In this document: piece after piece, positions 15,407 to 20,495 of the stretch
Layout: the number at the start of each line of letters is the position of its first letter
Numbering within the stretch: position 1 is the stretch's first letter
Source: Ferrithrix thermotolerans DSM 19514
GTDB taxonomy: Bacteria > Actinomycetota > Acidimicrobiia > Acidimicrobiales > Ilumatobacteraceae
Assembly (NCBI GenBank): GCA_945878705.1
Contig: CAMCUE010000001.1
Span: forward strand, 1 to 20,495
Length of the DNA stretch: 20,495 bases
Reading direction: 5' to 3'
The notes under the pieces: model-generated
Databases searched by the model: none
What the model was told of the DNA's origin: nothing
What the model saw: the letters and a program-made list of their open reading frames with translations, nothing else
Position numbers and translations under genes: made by a program

Positions 15407-16330
15407 ATGTCAAACCAAGAATTAAACCCGATGCAACAACAAGTTGTCGATGTTCTCGGTAAACCTGCGGGCTGGGTGCCGCTACCGATCACTGTTGTTA
15501 CAGCCGTGCGCGAACAACTCGAAACTGCACTAGCGCCGCTCGCTGCAAAATTATCCCCTGATCAACCTTTATATATGAGCAAAGGTAGTTTGAACACAGT
15601 GCACGGTTGCGAGGCGCATTTCATGGCGTCACTTAATTCATTCGAATGGACAATCAGCAATGTTCGTGGCACCGTAATGCACAAGGCGGTTGAACTTGCG
15701 ATTAATTGGCGTGGACATATAGAGCCTGCGGACTTAGTCGAAGAAGCGCTCACCCGTTTAGAGGATGAACAGAGTCGCGGCCCGAGCGAATTTATCGCCC
15801 AACTTTCATCTGGTGAGCGTGCGCAACTTCGAAGCTATGCAGTCGATCTATACACAAAGTTTGAAGAAAGTTTTCCACCACTCAAAGCTTCATGGCGCCC
15901 AGTCACAGAAAGTTCTGCACGAGTTGAACTTTTCGGTGGACTAATTTTTCTATCAACTCGTGTCGACTTAACCCTCGGCGGCCCTGGCAGCAAAGTGATC
16001 ATTGACCTAAAGAGTGGCCGTATCTATTCAAATCATCGTGAAGATCTGCGGTTCTATGCCTTGGTCGAGTCGTTGCGCTCTGGTCAACCGCCGCGACGAC
16101 TGGCAACATATTCACTTGAGTCGGCACGAGCCGACGTCGAAGAGGTCAGCGAAGGTGTCCTGCAATCGGCAGTGCGTCGTGTGATCGACGGTGCAAATGC
16201 AATTTACGAATTAACTAGAGAAAGTCGCGAACCACAGTTAAACGCTGGTGCACAGTGTCGATGGTGCCCACTCAAAGATAACTGCGAAACAGGCAAGCAA
16301 TTCTTAGAACGAGGCTTTGAAGACGATTAG
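15407..16330 (+). CDS. RecB/Cas4-like PD-(D/E)XK nuclease with four-cysteine Fe-S motif
   Basis: The 307-residue protein has the RecB-family nuclease layout: SKGSLNTVHGCEAHFM (first Cys, C68), GTVMHKAVE (H92), RVDLTL (D187), IIDLKSG (D200, K202), then DLRFYALV, and near the C-terminus CRWCPLKDNC (C284, C287, C293). One cysteine before and three after the nuclease core is the arrangement that holds a [4Fe-4S] cluster in AddB and Cas4. It is a stand-alone nuclease, without helicase domain, cas1/cas2 or a CRISPR array nearby. Actinobacteria carry similar free RecB-like exonucleases, so a DNA-repair role is most likely. It starts leaderless (TGTAAT, six bases) and stops 40 bp before the convergent bL37 stop codon, with a tetranucleotide array between. 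Confidence 0.87.
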   Translation: MSNQELNPMQQQVVDVLGKPAGWVPLPITVVTAVREQLETALAPLAAKLSPDQPLYMSKGSLNTVHGCEAHFMASLNSFEWTISNVRGTVMHKAVELAINWRGHIEPADLVEEALTRLEDEQSRGPSEFIAQLSSGERAQLRSYAVDLYTKFEESFPPLKASWRPVTESSARVELFGGLIFLSTRVDLTLGGPGSKVIIDLKSGRIYSNHREDLRFYALVESLRSGQPPRRLATYSLESARADVEEVSEGVLQSAVRRVIDGANAIYELTRESREPQLNAGAQCRWCPLKDNCETGKQFLERGFEDD

Positions 16331-16340
16331 TAAATACTTC

Positions 16341-16376
16341 AACTAGCTAACTAACTAGATAACTAACTAACTAGCC
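16341..16376. repeat. Imperfect AACT tetranucleotide array
   Basis: Nine consecutive 4-bp units in register: six are AACT, and the others are AGCT, AGAT and AGCC. The array lies between the convergent RecB-like gene and bL37 and contains the bL37 stop codon (16371-16373). It supplies stop codons in all three frames on both strands. It has no stem long enough to be an intrinsic terminator. Confidence 0.75.
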
Positions 16377-16457
16377 CCGACCCATGTTTGGGCGCTTGCC
16401 ATGGTTGGCTTTTGAACGACGCATACGAGCTTTTTTCTTTTTAGTTTTCTTAGACAT
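16371..16457 (-). CDS. Mini ribosomal protein bL37 (28 residues)
   Basis: This ORF is below usual gene-finder limits. It encodes MSKKTKKKKARMRRSK, then ANHGKRPNMGRG: eight lysines in the first 16 residues, five arginines overall, no acidic residue. The segment SKANHGKRPN matches, from memory, the C-terminal part of bL37, the 24-residue protein found in the large ribosomal subunit of Mycobacterium smegmatis; it is specific to actinobacteria. Here it has four extra C-terminal residues. A -10 box TAGAAT sits six bases before the ATG, giving a leaderless mRNA. It lies nine bases after the secreted nuclease's stop codon, whose TAG is part of the -10. The identity is strong by motif; ribosome binding is known for the family only. 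Confidence 0.85.
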   Translation of the reverse strand: MSKKTKKKKARMRRSKANHGKRPNMGRG

Positions 16458-16463
16458 GGGCTT

Positions 16464-16469
16464 ATTCTA
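16464..16469 (-). promoter_or_regulatory. -10 box of bL37 built from the upstream stop codon
   Basis: TAGAAT on the minus strand begins with the TAG stop of the secreted nuclease gene (16469-16467) and lies six bases before the bL37 ATG. It permits high, independent expression of bL37 without any intergenic space. Confidence 0.55.
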
Positions 16470-17495
16470 GTTGGCGAATTTGCGCCATCGGGCTCGATTA
16501 CCAGAATACGGGGTGCCGTCGGCGCTTGTTTTTGAGCAAACATAAACCAAAGACTTATATGAACCGAGCCCATCAACTGGCGCGCAATATGAACCAGGGC
16601 TGATGTCTTTGGCTTGACTTGAAGTTGACGACGATGTGTTCGTAGAAATAGTCGTGCTGGTGGTGACTGCTGTACTTGCTGTCGACCCTACTGCAGTCGT
16701 GCTTGTGGCTGAACTGACCGAAGTTGTTGTTGCTGGCACCGTTGTCGCAACCGAAGTTGTTGTTGCTAGCACTGCTGTTGTAACCGGCACAGCAATTACA
16801 ACTGGTGCAGCACTCCAACTCGCAATCGTCAGCGAAGAGCAATCGCTAACTAACAGATTGCTAATCCGTCCAAATTCACTTTGATCCATTGACAAGCCCC
16901 ATCGTGCCTTCACTGAAATCCAATCACCTAAATAAGTGCACCAATAACTGCGCAGCGGTGGCATCCAATTAGAAGGATCTTTATCGCTCTTCGAAACATT
17001 CACCCGATCAGTAACTGCAATCAGTGTGCGACTATCTGTCATGTCGTTGGCATACGCCTTGCGTTGCGATTCGCTCCACGCCCAGGCCCCAGAATCCCAC
17101 GCTTCTTTCAAGGCAACGACGTGGTCAATATCAACATCGCCACGGTCACTCAAATTTTTGCCGTCATACGGCGAAACCCAATCGCCTGCAACGACATAAC
17201 AGCGATATGGGTCAACTTGTGGTTTTGAAATGCTGTCGCGCTTTAAAACTTCTTCACGGGTATCGCATCCGTTGCCGTCAAGATCTGCCCAGTGGATAAA
17301 CAACTTGCGCTTGTAGCCAGTTTGATATTCGTTTTCAACTTTAATGCTCGACAAAATAGATCTTGCATCTGCGTTAACAAGTTTGCTCTGGGAAACTTCT
17401 GCAGACTTCGAATCAAAAGTCGCAGCGCTAACAATGCTCGTTGATGAGATTGCGATGACTAACGCAACACCATTTGTTGCAATTCGCCACTTCAC
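16467..17495 (-). CDS. Secreted HNH-type endonuclease (DUF1524/GmrSD C-terminal-like) with Ser/Thr-rich linker
   Basis: The 342-residue protein begins with a signal peptide (MKWRIATNGVALVIAISSTS, cleavage likely after SAA near 25). Residues about 45-215 form the nuclease domain: DVDIDHVVALKEAWDSGAWAW with the DxDH motif (H125), TDRVNVSKSDKDPSNWMPP and YWCTYLGDWISVKARWGLS. This matches extracellular HNH proteins annotated as DUF1524, similar to the C-terminal nuclease of GmrSD. Cysteine pairs (C77/C99, C186/C219) could form disulfides outside the cell. A Ser/Thr/Val-rich linker (about 225-290) leads to a small C-terminal domain with two cysteines, perhaps wall-binding. The role is likely nutrient DNA degradation or competition; no immunity gene is seen. 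GTG start follows TACGCT by seven bases. Confidence 0.85.
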   Translation of the reverse strand: MKWRIATNGVALVIAISSTSIVSAATFDSKSAEVSQSKLVNADARSILSSIKVENEYQTGYKRKLFIHWADLDGNGCDTREEVLKRDSISKPQVDPYRCYVVAGDWVSPYDGKNLSDRGDVDIDHVVALKEAWDSGAWAWSESQRKAYANDMTDSRTLIAVTDRVNVSKSDKDPSNWMPPLRSYWCTYLGDWISVKARWGLSMDQSEFGRISNLLVSDCSSLTIASWSAAPVVIAVPVTTAVLATTTSVATTVPATTTSVSSATSTTAVGSTASTAVTTSTTISTNTSSSTSSQAKDISPGSYCAPVDGLGSYKSLVYVCSKTSADGTPYSGNRARWRKFAN

Positions 17496-17502
17496 TTAAA
17501 TC

Positions 17503-17517
17503 AGCGTATCGCTACGC
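17503..17517 (-). promoter_or_regulatory. -10 box and overlapping inverted repeat upstream of the secreted nuclease
   Basis: TACGCT (17508-17503 on the minus strand) lies seven bases before the GTG start. It forms one arm of the inverted repeat GCGTA-TCGC-TACGC (17504-17517). The dyad could be an operator, or a short hairpin at the end of the ferredoxin transcript. Confidence 0.45.
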
Positions 17518-17538
17518 GCTGGGCACAGATTCTCGGCT

Positions 17539-17805
17539 TTATTTACCGCTAGTCGGTTCGTTCATCTCGTCTGAGATGTCAATAAAAATACATTCACCTG
17601 GGCAAACTTCAGCAGCCCGCAAAACACTCTGCCGATCACGGGGGGCAACACGGGCAAGACTTCCTGCTCCACCTGGATCATTCAAAGGCTTGCCCAGTTC
17701 GGCGACATATGCGATGCCATCTTCAAGCAACTTAAATGCATCAGAACAATGGTCTTCGCACAAACCATCGCCCGTACATAAATCTTGATCAATCCAAACT
17801 CGCAT
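17539..17805 (-). CDS. Ferredoxin of the P450-partner type (CX2DX2CX3C...CP)
   Basis: The 88-residue ferredoxin has C10-T-G-D13-G-L-C16-x3-C20 and C68-P69, the single-cluster pattern of actinobacterial ferredoxins that feed cytochromes P450. The variable position in CX2(X)X2C is aspartate here; in such proteins a non-cysteine residue usually means a [3Fe-4S] cluster, whereas Asp can ligate a fourth iron as in Pyrococcus ferredoxin. C72, four residues after C68, is an additional cysteine. The central region 25-60 is about 10-15 residues longer than in the shortest family members. It is the last gene of the MBL-flavin reductase-MauE run; the -10 box TAACCT uses the stop codon of the MauE-like gene, so it can also be transcribed alone. 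No P450 gene is in the window. Confidence 0.88.
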   Translation of the reverse strand: MRVWIDQDLCTGDGLCEDHCSDAFKLLEDGIAYVAELGKPLNDPGGAGSLARVAPRDRQSVLRAAEVCPGECIFIDISDEMNEPTSGK

Positions 17806-17812
17806 CTGGTTC

Positions 17813-17818
17813 AGGTTA
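17813..17818 (-). promoter_or_regulatory. -10 box of the ferredoxin gene built from the upstream stop codon
   Basis: TAACCT on the minus strand starts with the TAA stop of the MauE-like gene (17818-17816) and is seven bases before the ferredoxin ATG. Same arrangement as at bL37. Confidence 0.5.
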
Positions 17819-18190
17819 CTGAGTCAAACCGGCAGCAATGAGCAACGCGATTAAAATCACATTTCGTAAAACATCGAGCCAACTCATCGGGCGCTGTGAT
17901 GTTGCACCAAAACACGAACACGGTAGACGATCTGGGTCTCGCAATCGCACGAGCAACAGAACAGTAAACGAAACAACCAACAGCAAGCCAGCAACAATTG
18001 TTTGCATCAACCACCAACCACCAACCAACATCACTCCAAGCGTGATCTCGGCGAGTGGCACGAGCACAACTGCGGGGTCTGGCGCACCAAGTGCACGTGC
18101 TTGAAATGTCCAGTTGTTGAAAGTTGCAAACTTTGCCACACCCGCATAGACAAACACTGCCGCAACTACGACAGCGAAAATAAAACTCAC
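17816..18190 (-). CDS. MauE/DoxX-like integral membrane protein
   Basis: The 124-residue protein has four hydrophobic helices (about 2-20, 39-58, 62-82, 104-122). The motif PCSCFGA (90-96, C91 and C93) between helices three and four matches the C-x-C-F-G element of MauE-type proteins, related to DoxX, which are linked with periplasmic thiol/disulfide chemistry in methylamine dehydrogenase maturation. VYAGVAKFATF in helix one is also family-typical. No MauD thioredoxin partner is nearby. The GTG start overlaps the flavin reductase TGA stop as GTGA, showing translational coupling. Together with flavin reductase and ferredoxin it suggests an electron-transfer or thiol redox role at the membrane; the specific function is unknown. 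Confidence 0.82.
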   Translation of the reverse strand: MSFIFAVVVAAVFVYAGVAKFATFNNWTFQARALGAPDPAVVLVPLAEITLGVMLVGGWWLMQTIVAGLLLVVSFTVLLLVRLRDPDRLPCSCFGATSQRPMSWLDVLRNVILIALLIAAGLTQ

Positions 18191-18681
18191 GTCAGCGGTG
18201 AAGTTCCCGCGACTGCTCCTCTAAAAAACACCATCGCACTTTCGGCGCTTTGCCCTGCTTCAAGGGTTTGCACACGACCGACTATGAAAAGATGATCACC
18301 AACTTGCGAACTCGACTCAATTGTGCAGTCGATATGTGCGAGTGCGCCAGCAATTTTTGGCGCACCACTTTTGGCTGGAGCCCATTGCACACCTTCAAAG
18401 CGAGCATCTGCTTCTTTTGCAAACCTCCAACACAACTCGCCCTGACTTTCAGCCAAAACATTCGCACAAAAAGAACCCGACACTGCAATTGCTGGCCAAG
18501 TTTTTGAAGTTAGCCCCTGAAAGAACCCGACCAACGGTGGATCAAGCGAAATTGAAACGAATGATCCAATCGTTACTCCTTGAGGTTGACCAGCCGAATC
18601 AACTCCAGAAACAATTACTACTCCAGTTGGCAAATTACCCAACACTTGGCGAAATTCTTTGCTATCAAATGAAGCGTTCAT
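18187..18681 (-). CDS. Flavin reductase-like FMN-binding protein
   Basis: The 164-residue protein matches the flavin reductase-like domain of NAD(P)H:FMN oxidoreductases (HpaC/StyB type): FRQVLGNLPTGVVIVSG (about 10-26), GVTIGSFVSISLDPPLVGFF (about 35-54), FCANVLAES (71-79), FAKEADARFEGVQW (87-100) and GDHLFIVGRVQTLE near the end. Such enzymes reduce free flavin with NAD(P)H for a partner monooxygenase, or act directly as small oxidoreductases. The start ATG lies three bases after the MBL-fold stop codon without its own Shine-Dalgarno site, so translation probably depends on the upstream gene. The partner oxygenase is not in the window; the ferredoxin and MauE-like genes downstream hint at a shared redox job. 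Confidence 0.9.
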   Translation of the reverse strand: MNASFDSKEFRQVLGNLPTGVVIVSGVDSAGQPQGVTIGSFVSISLDPPLVGFFQGLTSKTWPAIAVSGSFCANVLAESQGELCWRFAKEADARFEGVQWAPAKSGAPKIAGALAHIDCTIESSSQVGDHLFIVGRVQTLEAGQSAESAMVFFRGAVAGTSPLT

Positions 18682-18684
18682 CGC

Positions 18685-19551
18685 TTACGAGACTACGGCA
18701 GAAACCTTCACCGACATTTCATCGGCTGCGACAAACACTTCAAAACCACGATTTTTTGCGATTTGGCCAAGACGACCAGCAATCACGTCTAGTGCATCAT
18801 CAGTTCGAGATGGATCATGATGAAACAATGCCAATCGCTTTACAGATGTTGTTTCGGCGACCCACATTGCAAACTCAAGTGTCGAGTGCCCCCAATTAGA
18901 TTTCGTTGCAAACTCTGCAGGCGTGTACTGCGAATCGTGGATTAATAAATCTGAATTTTGGCAGAGTTCGCGAGCACCAGCAGTTAGCGCAAAGTTGCCG
19001 AGCGGTTGTTGGTGATCAGACAGATATGTCACTGTCGTTTTATTTGCAGTAACTCGAAACCCGATCGTCGGGCCCGGGTGTGGCACAAATCGACTCATCA
19101 CTTTTGTCGTACCGATTTCAAAGTCGTCATCACCAATTTCGTGAAAATTAATCGTTGCCGCAAATTCATCTAAACAAATCGGAAACAACGGTGGAGAAAT
19201 TTTTTTTATAAATGTGTCGTGCAGTGAGACTCCATCTGGTTGTCGCGGAGCATAGATATCTAGCACCGTGTCACGATGCAGAAGCGACTTGAAGAATGGC
19301 AAACCCTGCGTGTGGTCCCAGTGTAAATGAGTAAGCAAGCACACACCAACGAATGGTTTTGGTTGTGCATCAAGATCATCACAGTTTAAATAACGCAAAC
19401 CTGTGCCAAGATCAAAAATTATTGGTGACGCAGCGCCAATATCTACTGAGACGCATGATGTGTTGCCACCGTAACGCTGAGTGTCTCGACTGTGACATGC
19501 AGTTGAACCACGTACGCCATGAAACATCACCGTTACTTCGTTTTCCCCCAC
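18685..19551 (-). CDS. Metallo-beta-lactamase-fold hydrolase
   Basis: The protein (288 residues from GTG 19551) opens MGENEVTVMFHGVRGSTACH and has the metal motif THLHWDH, followed by further ligands in FVPHPGPTIGF, YLSDHQ and FHHDPSRTDD. GVRGS near the N-terminus and GGNTSCVSVD put it in the branch with RNase Z/PhnP/phosphodiesterase-like MBL proteins rather than lactamases; a cyclic-nucleotide or other phosphodiester may be the substrate. The longest reading starts at TTG 19575. I prefer GTG 19551 because TACCGT lies six bases before it, as at argG, and because family members start close to this point. It leads the flavin reductase, MauE and ferredoxin genes and is divergent from the epoxide hydrolase-like gene. 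Confidence 0.85.
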   Translation of the reverse strand: MGENEVTVMFHGVRGSTACHSRDTQRYGGNTSCVSVDIGAASPIIFDLGTGLRYLNCDDLDAQPKPFVGVCLLTHLHWDHTQGLPFFKSLLHRDTVLDIYAPRQPDGVSLHDTFIKKISPPLFPICLDEFAATINFHEIGDDDFEIGTTKVMSRFVPHPGPTIGFRVTANKTTVTYLSDHQQPLGNFALTAGARELCQNSDLLIHDSQYTPAEFATKSNWGHSTLEFAMWVAETTSVKRLALFHHDPSRTDDALDVIAGRLGQIAKNRGFEVFVAADEMSVKVSAVVS

Positions 19552-19557
19552 GCTGAA

Positions 19558-19563
19558 ACGGTA
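19558..19563 (-). promoter_or_regulatory. -10 box of the MBL-flavin reductase-MauE run
   Basis: TACCGT on the minus strand precedes GTG 19551 by six bases, identical in sequence and spacing to the argG box. It supports a start eight codons inside the longest ORF. Confidence 0.45.
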
Positions 19564-19619
19564 TTCGCAAGTCAAGACATTTGTAATGACCTGATGGGGT
19601 GACCTTCGTCGCAGGCAAG

Positions 19620-19625
19620 TATCTT
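19620..19625 (+). promoter_or_regulatory. -10 box of the epoxide hydrolase-like gene
   Basis: TATCTT is followed by six bases and the ATG at 19632. A GGTGAC at 19598-19603 is a weak -35 candidate with a 16-bp spacer. Confidence 0.5.
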
Positions 19626-19631
19626 TTAGAC

Positions 19632-20495
19632 ATGGTTGATTTGAAATTAAACATCGAATGCATCGCTGCTAATGGCACTGAGTTCTCTTATCTTGAATGC
19701 GGAACCGGAAAGTTGGCGATACTGCTACACGGATTCCCAGACACGGCGCAAACATGGCGTCACTTGATGCCCGAACTCGCGGCAGCCGGCTACCGAGCCG
19801 TTGCTCCATTTATGCGCGGATATGCACCAAGTTCGGTGCCCGCAGATGGTTGCTATCAAACAGCAATGTTGGCTCGTGATGCGAACGCGTTACACGAAAA
19901 ACTTGGCGGCGACAGTGAGTCTGTGATTATCGGCCACGACTGGGGCGCACCTTCTGTTTACGGCGCTGCACTCGACGCGCCATCACGGTGGCGCAAAGTA
20001 GTTGGAATGGCTGTGCCACCGACTGCTGCTCTCGGTTTGGCATTCGTGCAAAATCTTGAACAAGTTAAACGCAGTTGGTATATGTTTTTCTTTCAGCATC
20101 GTCTAGCCGACCTAGTTGTTGGTGCAAATAATCACGCTTTCATTGACATGTTGTGGCGAGATTGGTCGCCAGGTTACGACGCAACTGTCGACCTTGAGCA
20201 TGTGAAAAAATCTTTGACAGACCCAAAAAATTTGCAGGCTGCGCTCGGCTATTACCGCGCGACCTTAGGCGACGGCTTTCGCGACCCCGAACTGAGCGAA
20301 TTGCAAACACTAATGGGATCAGGAGTACCCAGTCAGCCACTGCTTTATCTGCACGGTGCAAATGATGGTTGTATCGATCCCGAAGTTGTTCAGTCTGCAA
20401 AATCAATGGCTCCTGTAAATGTGAAATTCGAAGTCGTCGCGGGAGCCGGACATTTCTTGCAACTTGAACAACCAGAAAAAGTTAACAAACTAATT
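19632..20495 (+). CDS. Epoxide hydrolase-like alpha/beta hydrolase, C-terminus cut by window edge
   Basis: An open frame runs from ATG 19632 to the right edge: 288 codons with no stop, so only the last few residues are probably missing. It reads MVDLKLNIECIAANG, then LLHGFPDTAQTWRHLMPEL (oxyanion HGFP), and the nucleophile elbow GHDWGA with Asp, the mark of epoxide hydrolases and haloalkane dehalogenases rather than serine esterases. WYMFFFQ in the cap may hold an epoxide-activating Tyr. HGANDGCIDPE gives the acid and GAGHFLQLEQPEKV the catalytic His. HGFPDT with a Tyr-containing cap points to an epoxide hydrolase. It follows a leaderless promoter and is divergent from the MBL operon. It is a second, unrelated epoxide-hydrolase-type enzyme besides the LEH-like one at 2592. 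Confidence 0.9.
   Translation, partial: MVDLKLNIECIAANGTEFSYLECGTGKLAILLHGFPDTAQTWRHLMPELAAAGYRAVAPFMRGYAPSSVPADGCYQTAMLARDANALHEKLGGDSESVIIGHDWGAPSVYGAALDAPSRWRKVVGMAVPPTAALGLAFVQNLEQVKRSWYMFFFQHRLADLVVGANNHAFIDMLWRDWSPGYDATVDLEHVKKSLTDPKNLQAALGYYRATLGDGFRDPELSELQTLMGSGVPSQPLLYLHGANDGCIDPEVVQSAKSMAPVNVKFEVVAGAGHFLQLEQPEKVNKLI

Noticed and set aside
15407..16330. CRISPR-Cas adaptation module around a Cas4-like protein
   Set aside because: No repeat-spacer array and no cas1/cas2; the family also includes free RecB-like nucleases.
16573..16842. 89-codon minus-strand ORF rich in Asn/Cys within the secreted nuclease
   Set aside because: It is the shifted-frame reading of the Ser/Thr repeat linker; low-complexity DNA keeps several frames open.
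18321..18899. 192-codon plus-strand ORF opposite the flavin reductase and MBL genes
   Set aside because: It runs antisense through two genes with clear conserved motifs and has no domain signal of its own.

Overview
The window looks like chromosomal core DNA from a streamlined, fairly AT-rich (by eye mid-40s % GC) actinobacterium. Lineage markers are a WhiB-type Fe-S regulator, a PafB-PafC pair with WYL domains, the actinobacterial mini-ribosomal protein bL37, a limonene-epoxide-hydrolase-type enzyme, a ferredoxin of the P450-partner type, and Ser/Thr-rich tails on exported proteins. The low GC, very short gene spacing and 'TTTT'-type tails remind me of aquatic Acidimicrobiia; that placement is inference.

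Layout: (1) 1-628: the start of an HU gene (minus) and a 446-bp AT-rich intergenic region with one perfect DnaA box. (2) 629-3632 (plus): PIN-PhoH ATPase, WhiB regulator, epoxide-hydrolase-fold enzyme, DnaQ-type exonuclease. (3) 3634-7352 (minus): pgi, then pafB-pafC overlapping by 4 bp; PafC carries an unusual histone-H1-like lysine-rich N-terminus. (4) 7379-8269: RarD-type transporter (plus). (5) 8273-11699 (minus): glycosyltransferase, L,D-transpeptidase, alpha/beta hydrolase and TetR regulator. (6) 11727-13607 (plus): small membrane protein and a long (E. coli-type) argG. (7) 13619-15320 (minus): M20 peptidase, tRNA-Leu(UAA) and a small unknown protein. (8) 15407-16330 (plus): RecB/Cas4-like nuclease with four cysteines. 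(9) 16371-19551 (minus): bL37, a secreted HNH-type nuclease, and a redox cluster (MBL-fold hydrolase, flavin reductase, MauE/DoxX-like membrane protein, ferredoxin). (10) 19632 to the end: epoxide-hydrolase-like alpha/beta hydrolase (plus, cut by the window).

The strongest unlisted structure is regulatory. At some 14 starts a TAnnnT-like -10 hexamer sits 5-9 nt (mostly 6-7) before the start codon with no ribosome-binding site, which predicts leaderless mRNAs. Promoters are packed into neighbouring genes: two divergent pairs share a bidirectional AGGCTAYTGW core with overlapping -10 boxes, and for bL37 and the ferredoxin the stop codon of the upstream gene is itself the first three bases of the next -10 box. 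I see no phage, IS element, CRISPR array or defence island; the candidates for novelty are small and local.
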